Origin: Chara braunii
Lineage: Eukaryota; Streptophyta; Charophyceae; Charales; Characeae
Direction: 5' to 3'
Assembly (NCBI GenBank): GCA_003427395.1
Contig: BFEA01000023.1
Coordinates: 1,086,915-1,130,592, forward strand
Length of the DNA: 43,678 nt
This document shows positions 32,094 to 43,671 of this stretch, one piece after another. The notes under the pieces were generated by a model. That model ran no database searches. It saw only the letters and a list, made by a program, of their open reading frames with translations, and was not told the origin of the DNA. Position 1 is the stretch's first letter; the number at the start of each line of letters is the position of its first letter. The position numbers were made by a program, and so were the translations under genes.

Positions 32094-33026
32094 GGATTCC
32101 CCATAAGTTTGGGAAACCCCAGCGCTTTGTTTTATTTTGGTTTTGCATGGAGAAGTCAGACCCTTCTGTAAGTTTAGGGGGTCTAATTACTCTGTAAGCT
32201 GGGATGTCCCCATAAGTTTGGGCAGACCTAGTGATGTGGTTTGCATGGAGGGTCAGGTTGTTCTGTAAGTTCAGGTGGCCTGACCGGTCTGACCTGTGAG
32301 GGGTTTGATTGTGCTTGATTTTCAGGGACTTAGGGCGCTCAATAAGTTTTGGTGCCTTGGGTTGCTTTGTTTTCATTGGGATTTTACTTGTTTCTTTGGT
32401 TTCTGAACGAGGAGACCGAGCTGTTCTGTAAGTTCAGGTGGCTCAGTCTCTTCCTACTCTTTATTCTGAAGAAATAATATTGGCAAAGAGGCAGACCTTT
32501 ATGTAAGTTCAGGGGGTTTGACTCGATGCCACACATATATTGGCTAAGGTAGAAACAAATCTGGCAGAGAGTTGGACCCTTCCGTAAGTTCAGGGAGTCT
32601 GGCTCAAAGCCTCGCACATGCTGAAACCCAATGGTTATAACTTGGCTATACTTTTATTACTACTCTATCTAAGAACGAGCTAATCAGACTGTTCTATAAG
32701 TTTAGGTGGTCTGACTATAGCCGTATCACAACTTGAAGAAAGTACAACTAAAAAGAGAACTGATGGTAAACTGGGGCAGGCTGAACTTAAGTTAGTTCAG
32801 TCATATGCAGCCTTAGAAGACAAAGGTAAAGATAAGTATATATAACTTGGATACTTTAAACAGTCGAGAGCGACTAGAGTGGTCGAGTCATGTGTCCAAA
32901 GAAGAGAAAAGTAGTTGTGCCCTCTGTTTGTGTATACTTGGCCAAGTCAGAACGCTCTATAAGTTTAGGTATTCTGACTCTAGGCCTGGCTATGTTGAGT
33001 TGTTCTGTAAGTTCAGGCGGCCTAAC
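32094..33026 (+). repeat. TAAGTT-loop hairpin array, 3' LTR
   Basis: The same series as 6901-7835, with the first loop at 32104 and the last at 33008. The loop hexamer is unchanged in the copies I checked, while the arms have accumulated substitutions. Confidence 0.8.
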
Positions 33027-33344
33027 CTATGTCTTATGTAAGTCGGGTATAAAGGGTTAAATCATTGAGAGATCATGAACTACTGTTTGTTCAGGTTGAC
33101 TTTGGGATGGTGAGAGTACTTACCTTTGTGGTATGGCTTGCATGTGACTGAGTGAGGTCACTACTTAGTATGAGTTTCAGGTTGATAGGTAGTTGCTTTA
33201 GTTGCTCGCTGCGTGCTAGAGCCATAGGAGTTAGTGTCATTTCCTGCATTTTTTGTAATAACTTTTTTTTTTTACTTAGGTCAATTCTTGCATTTTCTGA
33301 GATATTTTCTTCTACTTGGCTTTGTATGAATCTTGACAAGTTAC

Positions 33345-34100
33345 TTTCCCTACGTGAAGCGCTGCCGAAATTTCTACAAATCCAAAGAGTTAGTTGAATT
33401 TTGACTTGTCAAAAGTTCAACTTTGTCCTTCCTCGTATCTGACTTAGTTAAAATATGGGAAGTCTCCCTTTCTAAAGTGAGTGCTGCTCAATTTTTTGCT
33501 AAATCAGGGAGTTAGGCAAAATGGGACTTTGAGAAGTCAAAGTTACTTTTAAAAATCTGGACTTACCCTTGTATAAATTTTGGCATAGCACTTTTCTAAA
33601 GGGAATGCTGCCGAAATTTTTACAAAATTAAGGAGTTAATTAAATTTATGTTTTTTGTATCTAACTTAGTATAAATCTAGAAAACCTCCCTTTCTAAAGG
33701 GAGTGTTGTCCAAATTTCTGCTATTTCAGGAAGTTAGACAAAATTTGACTTTCCATAACTAGGGATTATTTCTGTTTTTTGTATCTTACTTAGTATAAAT
33801 CTGGAAAGCCTCCCTTTCTAAAAGGAGTGTTGTCCAAATTTCTGCTATTTCAGGAAGTTAGACATAGTTTGACTTTCCATAACTAGGGATTATTTCTGCT
33901 TCTTTGTATCTGACTTAGTATAAATCTGGAAAGCCTCTCTTTCTAAAGGGAGTGCTGTCCAAATTTCTACTAATTCAGAAAGTTAGACAGAATTTGACTT
34001 ACCAGAATTAAAAGTTTATTTATGCTTTCATATTTAGACCTATATAAATTCTGGAAAGACACTTTTCCTACGGGAAACGCTGCCGAAATTTTCTGAGTTT
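33345..34100 (+). repeat. Tandem repeat of about 120 bp units, 3' LTR
   Basis: Counterpart of 8150-8915, with the same seven-unit order and the CCCTTTCTAAAGGGAGTG core in the central units. Confidence 0.8.
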
Positions 34101-35868
34101 AGAGGAGATCGATTATATTTTGACAGGTGGCGATTTTGATAGTCCACTCTGAAAGACTACCGTATTGTTTAGAGGTAGCTTTAGACATAGTTAACTAAGA
34201 TGATTTGGGTAAGATCACGATATGGAGATTTTTCTCCATGAACTTATAGGTTTAGTCTGGGACATTGACCTGTCATGTGTTACAGGTCCTCTTGATCGTT
34301 TGATTCAAGTTCACGACTAGACTCAGCTCGATCCCTTAAGTATCATCATCTGTTATCACTGATAACAGGTCGGTTGCCGATTCGTTGGTTTACGACTCAA
34401 TTCCAGCACACCCTCCACACTCAACCTAAAAGACTTTAGCCCTGGTGATTTCATTGTTTCGTTATGGTTTCACCTGGACTTTTATTGAATGGTCATTTGA
34501 CAAAGGTATTGAGTATTTAATTAAGGTTGGTTGGACAGGAGGTTCGGGTTCGCATGGCTAAAGCAAGGGGTATGAGTGTTAAAGATGGTTGGGGTTGACT
34601 CCGTATAGTGCGTGGGTAGTCGATTGACTCGTTGATGTGATTTGCAGGTATGTGCTATGAATCAGATTCTGGATTTGATTGCCTGCGATCACATATATAT
34701 GTATGGTTGTGAGGGACTCCAATGAGGCTGTGAGAAGTGATCGTCACATACTTTCCCCTTTATATATATATATATATATATATAGGTGTACGTAGGGTGA
34801 ATGTCTGCATGGATTAATGGGCTCCGTACAAAGAGCATACTTCAGAGGGTAGACTAAGAGGCCCAGGGAGGACTCCTCCGTTTATTTTGCTTTGCTTCTT
34901 GATAATTTTTCTTAGTCGGACGTTGGTCCTGGGCCGGGATTCGAGGTCCTTGTCCAGGACATCCCAAGCCCTAGGCTCTGCAGGGGAGGAATTTTCCCTC
35001 ATGCAGAGCCTATTTGCCTTGCCTACCAAGAGGCTCAGACCAAAGGCCGGAGGTCTCGCGGCGGTTGCACAGCTATTCCTTCAGTCGTGCAATGTCGTAA
35101 AGGATTAGACCCTTACGACACTTCGAGTCTGACACTTGAGTGTCATAAGCGGTACTCGGATCCACGAGGGACCAATTGATTATGGACACTACATAGTACG
35201 CCATCATTGCGACTGCTTGCGTACGCCTGCATTGCGAGTCGATATAAGTAGGCCCTGCGTCCGCGCGGTTTTGTACTACGTCTCGCGCGCGACGCTTATT
35301 TGTTTTCCGCACCGGAAAGTTATGGGTTGGCTACCGAGGGGCTAGGAGCGTTGTCGCGTTGTTTGTGTTGTGTTGTTTCGTGTGTGTGTGTGTGTTTTAT
35401 TTTTTTGTTCGTAAAGTGGTGTGCGCGTGGTGTGTGGGATACGTCTTAGTCGACCGACGGCAGGCCGCGCTTGGGACTCCTGCCCCCCAAGATGGTGGTT
35501 CGCGTGCGGGTCCGATAGAGGCGTATTACCGCGCGTACCCCCTATGCTACAGCGAACGAGAAACGCCCTCGGCTGTTCCACCTCTGCGATTGCAACTGAT
35601 TAACTTTCATACTGTGGACTGGTAGCTCGGCGGGGATACGCCCACCGAAGGGAGGCGACAGCTCCCGTAACGTGGAGGTAAGTCGTACCTCGCGTAGGCC
35701 ATATCCTGTCGTAGGGGCTCGCGAGAGGTATGGCTGGCGCACTCGGTCGGGGCGGCTTGCGGAAGCTCCATGTATATTCGCGACGAAGGATATAATTCAA
35801 CTCCTGCGTGACGCGGCCGGGAGGGTCCCGCACTGCCCTGATGCGGTCCCGGACCGATGCGCTCGACA

Positions 35869-37140
35869 ACGTTTCCTTGAGTATAAAATGACAAACGATA
35901 TCCTCTTCTTGATTGACAATGGTGAGTAAATTTGGGTACCCCACGGGTCCACGATGCAACTATAAAGAGTTTGATTTTAGGAGTGTGTCACGACACAGAG
36001 AAGTACTTTGGTTTCAAGAAGGCATATGCGAATGTTCGGGAATTGTTTGATTGGCAAGGGATGAAAGAAGACGTTCTAACCTATATGTCAGCGCAACAAG
36101 TCGTCTTATGAGAACCCCAAGACGACTGAGACCACTTCACATTCCTTACGAACAAGGTGAGTCTATCTCGACTTCATGAGTCTGACGAAGGGTCGAAACA
36201 GGAACAATCAAGTCATAGTCATTGTGAACTGATCCTCAAAATATGTTATTTTTACTCTCGTACTTGCTCAGGGCAGAACCAAGCTTGTCATTCACAAAGT
36301 TCAGATGCGATAGGTTTCCGAGTTTGGTTTTCCTAAGACAATCGTATCTGATAGAAATGTAAGATTCACGGGCGAACAATGACAAAATTCAACAGAAGTA
36401 TATGACACGAGACTAACCATGTCGTCAGGGAGGCATCCTGAAACGAATGAACAAACAAAACAAATGAATAGATTGTTTCAACAACGTTTGCGCATGTTTG
36501 TGAGACTCGGACCAAGTGGACTGGGATGAGAATCTGCCTAAGATAGCTAGTGTATACAATAATCATGTCAACACTGTAACATGACGAACAACGAATGCGG
36601 TATATAAACACTGGCAACCCTTAAGACCTATTGACTCTTTAACGACAAACCTTATTCAAAGATTGTCCCTCGACAACTCGATAATTTACAGTTTTATATA
36701 AACGAGATATTGGAAGGTCGTAGAAAATATTAAGGAAGCCGACATTCTGATGATTGAGCAAGCCAACAAGCATCTCTGGCCTGCTCAATTCAAAGAAAGA
36801 CATATAGTTTGGGTGAAGTCTGATGAAGTTTTTCTTTGTAAGAAGACATATGTACAAAAACTGTAACCTGTCTATTATGGACCCTCGGAAATTTTTCAAA
36901 GGCGTTGGGGATACAAGTGGACCTTCCTATCACATTGATGTACCCTCACATCGAAAGGCATACCAGTCTTCCATATGTCTAAACGGTTACCCTATGTGGA
37001 AGGTCAGGATTTCCCAAATAAACCGCCGATGTTTCCTCCTTCAATGGATCGTGGGCAAGAGGATGAGAGAATCATTGACCACGTTTTTTTTACTACAAGT
37101 CAAAGAGGAAGACTGCAGAAGTAGTATAAGGTAAAGTTTA
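35869..37140 (+). pseudogene. Degenerate chromovirus integrase and chromodomain, right half of the split element
   Basis: Picks up the frame cut at 1947 (FLEYKMTNDILFL). Integrase remnants include YLDFMSLTKGRNRNN (first Asp at 36170-36172), IVSDRNVRFTG (second Asp at 36350-36352) and SGRHPETNEQTKQMNRL near 36425-36475. In the last motif the catalytic Glu that normally follows QT is Lys. Then come QFKERHIVWVKSDE, a GPY/F-like PVYYGPSEIF near 36868, and PVFHMSKRLPY. A chromodomain-like tail follows (RIIDHVF through YKVKF, about 37068-37139), which marks a chromovirus. Numerous stops and frameshifts are present. The first two bases of the segment's TSD copy belong to the ACGT duplication. Confidence 0.85.
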
Positions 37141-39083
37141 CCAACTAACCTGAGTTAGAATCTAATGGCTTAGAAAAAAGAAACTTCTACCTACTGCACA
37201 TGACATAAGTGTTGCATATGAACGAAGAGTGAAGAAAAATAACCTTGAAAGAATGAAGTTTACGAAGTGGAACTTGAAAACAGTCCGGATGGAATATAAT
37301 AAACTTCGTTTAGAGTCACACAGACGCGAGCAAGGGTCGTCACTTTTGGTCAAATGCCAGAAACGAGGGTCAAAAGTCACTTCCCAAGCCTGGGAAATGT
37401 CTTAGAAAGTCCCCAGGGTCAAGGGGTACTAGGGTCTGAGTCAAAAGTTATGTGCACTACCCCACCGTGAAACAATTGACTTTTGGAAAATAAAGCGTCA
37501 ACCCCAATACGCGATTCTAAGCCCTAAGTCAAACTCGCCCCGTTGGCCAGCCACGGTTATCGATCAGGTGCACATCATTGGTTGTCTGCGACTCTACAGG
37601 TATCAAGAAGATTCCAATTCGACTAGGAAAAGGTACCGGAGCTGCAAGGTTGCAATTTGGTCATCAAGATCTGGAAAATCTTAGCATTGGCACTGTGAAA
37701 GGGAGACTGGTCCACGCCAGTCCACACTAAGTCAACGCTACAAAAGAATAATCAGACATCGGAAAAGGCATTCTTTCTTACATTGGCTTGATGCTAGTAC
37801 GATATCGCGATGATGTTGGAGTTTATGTTGGCGTCGGTGCTACTGGGTGGGCGCCAGCATCAGGGGAGATTATGGTGGAGTAGTCATTGTCGTCATAGCT
37901 ATACACATTGTTGAGGTCGGGAGAGGAGGAGGAGGATCGAGACTGTAAGACTAGAGAAGGTTTTGGAGGAAACTTACTTGGACTTACCTGGCGACGTAGT
38001 GTGTGATATGTTGCTTGTCTCCACGAAGGTAAGGAAGACCTGCACCATCCTCCTCATTGGTGGATCACGTGGATGGAGGATGGCTGCCCAATTGTGACTT
38101 ACACACTGTATCTGTCAGAGAATGTCAGAAAGGGACTCCATCGCTGAGGTACCGAAAGGGGGGGTAATGCTCGAGGAGGAAGTCGGTCGTAAGAGACTTC
38201 ATAATTGACGGGGACTCTTCATTGCCTCCTCCTCGCTATTTTTTCTCCCCACTACCTCATTCTCTTCTCTGAAGTTACGATATTCAGAAAAAGTGCACAT
38301 ATGTTGGGCATGGACAAATAATTGATTTTTGAGACATCATTTTGTCTATTGGGTTTGGACTTATATCACGACAGTGATTGGCTTCTGATTACGACTGGGC
38401 TCATTACATAATTTTCTACACTTGACTTTTTCCAAAGGTATTACATTGATACCTAAATACCTAAAATTATAAATATTTATAATAACTAATCTCAATTTTA
38501 ATCTTCAACTTCATAACCCTATAGTCCCTCAGTTCAAAATTTTTAGATTTTGAATCCCAAAATTCTTCAGTCATAAGTTTCTCTAATCTCAATCTACCAA
38601 TTTTCAATCTCCAATTATGTTTTATTTACAGTCTATAAAGGTTGTCATCAATATCATTTCTCTGAATCCTAGCATTCTCTAATAATAGATCATCAACAAT
38701 CAGCAGCAACCTTTGAACTTCTACAGAAACCGCGTCCAAGATTCCAGTGGCGGAAAAAACTTATATGTCATCAAACGAAGTTGCGATGTGTGGAAGTCTC
38801 AGTTGGCTGATGCGAGAAGGATGCTGGTCGATGTTGGGGTGCAGCACTGTAATCTTTATTCTCAGGACCATGAGACCTGATAGAGAGATCAGGGGACTTA
38901 TCGAGGAGGGAAGACGATCCACTGGCTAATCGAGGGTTTCTGTCAGGACAAGGGTTAGAACTTGGGTGGGTCACGCTGCCTTGTAGCTCAGCATGTTGGG
39001 GGCGTGAGGCCAGGTAGAGGCCTGATATTGAGAACAGGATCGCTCAGGATGGTTTTAGTAAAGCCTATAGCGTTACTTAGGAT
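37141..39083. other. No gene recognised
   Basis: Mixed-composition DNA after the chromovirus. Around 37320-37520 there are repeated GTCAAAAGT words, possibly the chromovirus 3' untranslated region or LTR. The stretch at 38420-38700 is strongly AT-rich. Short ORFs such as 38747-38929 show no recognisable domain. Confidence 0.5.
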
Positions 39084-39160
39084 GTGTGGGCTCACAAAAG
39101 TGACGTCAGGAGTTTTCTAGGAATTTCATATCCTATTCTGAAACGTTTTCTGAAACAAAA
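39084..39160 (+). pseudogene. Possible small Ty3/gypsy RT fragment
   Basis: The frame reads SDVRSFLGISYPILKRF, matching the conserved (D)VRSFLG-YYRRF segment between RT and RNase H of Ty3/gypsy pol. The rest of the 140-codon frame is not pol-like. It could be a short relic or chance. Confidence 0.35.
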
Positions 39161-39798
39161 TTCTCAATGTAATCTTATAAGGGACGTTGGGCCCAAGTTG
39201 CTCCCCACGAATAGATTGGACCATTTGTTACTAAGAAGAAGAAAAAAAATCCTCAACCAGGTACATTGTAGAGGGGGTTGTACTTGTCTTTTTTTTAAAC
39301 CGAAAGTCGTTACAATTCAACGTACCTGGACATTTTTCCTACAGCGAACAAATCTTGAAAAAGACTATGCTTGGTATTTTTTACATCTTCTTTTGATTTT
39401 TGCAGGCTCTCATAAACAGGAGTGTGATAATTGCTCACGTTTCTGGTGTCCTGTGCCAGAGGTTCACCCTCGTTTGAACAATTATCCAAATGAGAGCATC
39501 CTATAAAGTAAAAAAAGAAGAATACAATAAATGAAAATAAGATGAACTTACCTTAACCGTCTGCGACTGGCTTGCATTCCAACTACTAGGAACATGCACT
39601 GTTGCGACACTTCCCCTTAGAATGGGGAGGCAGTTGACAAAATGGGAGGGATGGTGCTTCTCACTCCCAACCTTCTCCCAACAGTTCATCTCGTTAATAT
39701 GGATTCACAATGGTCACATGATCAAAGATCCTCTGGCTATGAATATTCGTACATTCATAGAGGGGAGAAAGCGGATCTTATGGTTTTTCTTTTGTTTT

Positions 39799-39869
<71 letters not shown>
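39799..39869. repeat. (TC)n microsatellite
   Basis: About 35 uninterrupted TC units ending at TCATG. The overlapping Ser/Leu or Arg/Glu open frames are translations of the repeat. Confidence 0.95.
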
Positions 39870-39871
<2 letters not shown>

Positions 39872-40079
39872 GTTTTCCACATTTGGTCATTGACAACGTT
39901 CCAACGATCGGCCCAGGCTCATATGGTTGATGGTACACACACGTAGTTGTTGATAAATGGCTCACTAAGTGGGAACGAAAAAGCATTTGCTTACTAAACG
40001 GGTGAGGGTATGTGACAAACGGGAGGAATACAATTGGCAAAATGTAAGTTGTAAATTTGTAACTCTGTTTTCTAAGTTT

Positions 40080-40345
40080 CCATATACCAAACAAACTATC
40101 TCCGCCAGATACGGGTGGCAAAATAACTACTTTGTTGCCCGTTTTTTAAACGAATGGGTAAGTTGGGTAACCTTAGTAAAATAATAATAAAACAGAAAAA
40201 AAAAAAAAAAAACTTTTGCGTTCATCCTCCACATGAGTCATATACGAAACGAACTATCTCCGCCAGATATAGGAGGAAAAATAACTAGTATTTTGCTGCC
40301 CATTTTTTGAACGAATGGGCAACCCTAGTAAAATAATAATAAAAT
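40080..40345. repeat. Tandem duplication, 158 bp period
   Basis: ACTATCTCCGCCAGATA starting at 40095 recurs from 40253. The following words also recur: AAAATAACTA, TTGCTGCCC-type, AACGAATGGG and AGTAAAATAATAATAAAA. The first copy ends in a poly-A run at about 40196-40212. Confidence 0.8.
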
Positions 40346-40355
40346 GGGAAAATTT

Positions 40356-40703
40356 TCAAAAAAATATTTTTTTACCTTCTTCCTCCCCTCGAGTCTGAGA
40401 AGACCACACAAAGGCTCTTAGACTAGCACAAGTAAACACCGTTGAAACGTTTACTGTTTGACAACTAGAAAAACAACCCATAGTAATAAAAAGACCTAAT
40501 CCAAAACTACCTACTTGATTCACAAGCATTGCATTAATAGCTGCTTTATTTGCTTGAAGTCCTGTAAACCAAAACTTAATTAACAAATATGATATGATAC
40601 CTACTCCTTCCCCTCCTAAAAACATGTGAATCAAGTTACTCTCGGTAAGTTGGTAACACATATGAGCATAAGAAAAATTATCTCCTCCCATACAGGTTGC
40701 CAT
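40356..40703 (-). pseudogene. nad5: Nuclear fragment of mitochondrial nad5
   Basis: The minus-strand frame of 115 codons contains the core of NADH dehydrogenase subunit 5: FLGGEGVGIISYLLIKFWFT, LQANKAAINAMLVNQVGSFG and FQTV-like CQTVNVSTVFTCAS. In functional ND5 the first motif is normally GWEGVG and the second NRVGDFG, so substitutions at usually invariant sites (W to G, R to Q, D to S) point to a decayed nuclear copy. The N- and C-terminal parts of the roughly 600-residue protein are absent. ND5 is a proton-pumping membrane subunit of complex I; this piece cannot do that. Confidence 0.85.
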
Positions 40704-40732
40704 GAATAAAATTCCCTACCCTAATTTGCGCC

Positions 40733-40855
40733 CGTACCAGGCGCACGCTGTGTTACCGCGGGCTGATTGAGCGCAAGGTCGGAGCTCAATTTTTTGAGCT
40801 CCGCTCAATCCCGCACTCAAAAGCGCTTCAGCGAGGTTTGAGCGCGCACGGGAAT
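40733..40855. repeat. GAGCGC-rich segment, left arm of a possible inverted repeat
   Basis: Words such as TGATTGAGCGC, GAGCTCAATTTTTTGAGCTC (a palindrome at 40784-40803) and CTCAAAAGCGCTT. The reverse complement of about 42340-42385 contains CTCAAAAGCGCTCAATCGCG, similar to 40814-40840. The arms are imperfect and 1.5 kb apart. Confidence 0.4.
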
Positions 40856-40902
40856 ATTTTTTTCCCCGGGAAAGAATAAGCAAAAAAAACATACCAAAAT
40901 AT

Positions 40903-41700
40903 AGGGTTGTACAGGGTTGCCAGGCCGAACGTACGGAGGCTTCTAAGCTGACCCCCGAGCGTTCGGGTCCCCGTACGAGGCCCGAACTCGAAGGGGTTCG
41001 GACCCCGCAAAAAATTATTTCGGTACGTAAAAATTGTTATTTTTTTCTGATTTTGTTTTTGCGAGTTCTCTGTTATGTAAGCTATCTGTCTCTCAATTTT
41101 GAAGTCATTCTGTGGAGCCAAACAATAATAAAAATCGGCAAAGATGGTGGTGTCAAAACTTGCTTTCCCACTTTCTATTTTGTTTTTTTTCTCTTTTCAC
41201 TTTTTATTTTCCCTTTATTTCGGGGCCTGAAAAAAATATTATTTTTTAAAAATTTATTTGTAGGTTCTCTATTATGTAAGATACATATGTATTAAATTTC
41301 ATGGCATTTGACAGAGCCTAAAAAAAATGAAAAATTGGCAAAGATGGCGGTGTCAAAAACTTGCTCGCCCACGCAATAATTTCATTCTCTTTTTATTTTT
41401 TCTTATTTTCATTAATATTATTTATTTNTCGTATTTGATTTTTATTTCAAATTTGGTAAGGAATTTGGATGTCCTGTTGAGGCAAATGCTGTTTATCTTA
41501 TTCTTCTGCATGACATAGTTGTTTTTCAGAATTTTTGGAAACTTTTTTTTGTTTCTGTTTTTTTTGTTTTTGTTTTTTTTGTTTTTTGGTTCCGCGTTCG
41601 GCCGAACGTCCGAACACGTCGAGAGGGAGTCCCAAACGTTCGGGCGTTCGGGTTCGGGTGTTCGGCCCGTCCCGAGCGCCGGCGACCCTGGGGTTGTAGA
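40903..41700. mobile_element. Repeat element with GC-rich termini, related to 302-573
   Basis: Terminal regions are rich in CCGAACG/CGTTCGG words on both sides (40917-41008 and 41590-41680) with an AT-rich interior. The outer ends AGGGTTGTACAGGGTTGCC and the reverse complement of GGCGACCCTGGGGTTGTAGA match loosely. Within it, about 41065-41185 and 41264-41385 are direct repeats (199 bp period). The part at 41440-41535 resembles 376-470: AATTTGGT, GAGGCAAA, TGCATGACATAG and TTTTTCAGAAT. There is one N at 41428. Confidence 0.5.
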
Positions 41701-41962
41701 TATTTTTGAGATCTACAACCCCATGTTTTTAGTAACTTTTTACTGTATTTTTTGAAGTTTTTCTGTATTAAAAAAAAATAAACATAAAAGAAAGAAAAAA
41801 AACAAAAATAACAATATGAAATGGGTGGGTTTTCTTTTTTTCACAGGGATTTTTTTGCTGGCAAAAAATAAACAAAAAATAAACAAAAAATAAACAAAAA
41901 ATAAACAAAAAATAAAATAAAAAATAGAGGCTTGTAGATTTTTTGGAGATCTACGACCCTAT
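41694..41962. repeat. Short palindromes and an A-rich minisatellite
   Basis: GGGGTTGTAGAT/ATCTACAACCCC forms a hairpin at 41694-41722. A related one (TTGTAGAT...ATCTACGACC) is at 41933-41958, each followed by similar T-rich sequence, so the stretch is duplicated. Between them, about 41865-41920, are five copies of an AAAATAAACA-type unit. Confidence 0.7.
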
Positions 41963-42052
41963 GGTTTTTATTGTTTGTTTGTATTTAAAAAAAAAAAAAA
42001 AAAACATAAAAACGAGAAAAAAAAGACACAGAAACCCGCACCCTTCGCCCCC

Positions 42053-42067
42053 ACACACACATACANN

Positions 42068-42144
<77 letters not shown>

Positions 42145-42146
42145 CC
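42053..42146. repeat. Compound microsatellite (CA)n(TA)n(GA)n with ambiguous bases
   Basis: CA repeat, then AT, then GA. It contains N at 42066-42067, with further Ns at 42170 and 42182 in the following C-run. Sequence here is of low reliability. Confidence 0.95.
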
Positions 42147-42309
42147 ACCACCTCCCCCACCCAGGTCCGNCCCCCCCCCCCNCCTCAGCCACCAAGCCCC
42201 CAAAACAACCCTTAGAACCCCGCCACCGACCACCCAACCCCCCAAAAAACCACCCCCCCACAAAAAAAATTTTCCAGTGCAAACCCCCCCACGTGTTCCC
42301 CTCCACATG

Positions 42310-42450
42310 TGGGCCCCTGCCAGGTGCGCGCACTCATGTTTTGGTGTGTGCGCGCAATCGAAACGCGATTGAGCGCTTTTGAGCATGCGCTAGGGGGCTT
42401 TAAGCGCATGCTTAAGCTCACGCTTCCGCGCTTAAGCGCGCTCAAACGGT
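42310..42450. repeat. GCGC-rich segment, right arm of the possible inverted repeat
   Basis: Contains CGATTGAGCGCTTTTGAGC, two GCATGCGCT/AAGCGCATGC near-palindromes and CGCTTAAGCGCG. See 40733-40855. No coding. Confidence 0.4.
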
Positions 42451-43615
42451 TTCATAGGGCGGACGCATAGCACAACGTAGAAGCGCCCGGCAACTTATCT
42501 GCCATGTAAAAGCGCCCCCCTGCCTGAAATGCAGTGAGGCGCTGAACCTCGCTGTTTTTTTGTTGAATCTTTTTGCCCATGATGGGAGAAGGGCTGAAGA
42601 GGACAGGGGGGGTTACTGGCTTTCTTCCGTCTTGGCCTCTTCACCTTTTTTCAAGGGGTTCAACTTTTGTTTACCAGCCTTATCATGTCCAGGGTACACA
42701 TCCCCCTATTCTTGGCTCACTCTCTATTCTTCTTCATCCGCGCCTCCCTATCGTCACTCCTCTTACATCTTCTTGCTCGGGGTTGAATGGTACAAATCTC
42801 GTTGTCATTAGATTCAGTAGTTTGATCATCACCTCTTCCCATTCAGATAGGATTCGTGTTGGATGGGAGTGAAGTCACAGTGAACGAAAATTGCTTGTGC
42901 GGGGGACGCTTGCGTGGTGTTGTGTTGATGGAAGTGGGCAAGGACACTGCAGTCATGCAGGGTGGGGTGTAGATCACGACCGGTATGGTTCCATTTTGAA
43001 TACTGTAACAGTCATGGCTATAGTGGGTAAGAAACATGGCTCTTGTAGCAAAGAGCGGCTGTTAAGGTTCAAACTTCAAAGTTGATAAAATACTAAACGC
43101 TCCCAAAGCAAGCGGTGCAGCAATGCATTTTCCAGAGCAGAAACCTTTCCCTTGTTTTCATTGAGAAGTGCATTCAGTTGAACGTACATGTCCCAAGTCT
43201 AAGGGGGAAGGTCAGGTGCTTCAGTTTTAATTTACGTTGCGACTCGTACAATCCCCCACACAAGTACAGCGGTAAGGACTTGTACAGTACTTCTACGCTA
43301 GGGCCCTCTAAGAAAACAAATTATTGTCTAAATCAGGGTTTCCGGCCTACGTGCCGGGCCGGACATGATGTCCCGCATGGCTGGAGGTTCGCCCCTCCCA
43401 CCACCACCACCACCCCCCCAACAAACGTTCGGTCGAATGGCGAACTTTTTTATTCTCTTTTCTTTTCTTTTGTAGTTCTTGTTGTTTTTTCTTTCGTGGT
43501 GGGAGTGGCGGGGGATGCCTACTTCAGCACAGGTACATGAAAAGAAAAAGATAAAAAATGCAGCACTGGGCGCAAATACCCCGTCGAATGCAAATTGCCC
43601 CCACCCAACCCCCTT
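42451..43615. other. No gene recognised
   Basis: Unique-looking DNA with short open frames on both strands but no domain, signal or splice pattern I can defend. A GC-rich word cluster (GTGCCGGGCCGGAC) at about 43350-43375 recalls the termini of the repeat at 302-573. Confidence 0.5.
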
Positions 43616-43622
43616 CCCCCCA

Positions 43623-43624
<2 letters not shown>

Positions 43625-43671
<47 letters not shown>

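Larger units (their letters stand above)
1948..35868 (+). mobile_element. Giant Ty3/gypsy LTR retrotransposon with LTRs over 8 kb
   Basis: A 33.9 kb insertion bounded by TGTC at 1948 and CGACA at 35868, with a 4-5 bp target duplication in an older chromovirus. After subtracting a nested insertion and a MITE it is about 28.6 kb. Sequence from 2297 reappears from 27497 onward, colinear over more than 8.3 kb with a few differences per 60 bases in the lines I compared. A tRNA-Asp-like primer binding site lies 2 nt after the 5' LTR. Internal order is gag, zinc knuckle and protease, RT, RNase H, integrase, then an extra 3' ORF. The copy is defective: at least three frameshifts and several stops in gag-pol, and more lesions in the 3' ORF. 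The left and right LTRs differ upstream of 2297/27497, so one or both are rearranged there. Confidence 0.9.
27497..35868 (+). repeat. 3' LTR of the giant element (shared part)
   Basis: Colinear with 2297-10158 plus 15149-15668, without the nested insertion. By eye, sampled 60-base lines differ at zero to about five positions, including small indels and microsatellite length changes. It ends GCTCGACA followed by ACGT. The true 5' end of this LTR is not resolved and may lie as far upstream as about 25960. Confidence 0.9.

Noticed and set aside
39622-40121. Ser/Leu-rich and Arg/Glu-rich ORFs
   Set aside because: They are translations of the TC microsatellite at 39799-39869.
42560-43540. Short ORFs (64-141 codons) near the right end
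   Set aside because: No domain, no splice context and low-complexity content (Thr/Pro and Phe/Val runs).
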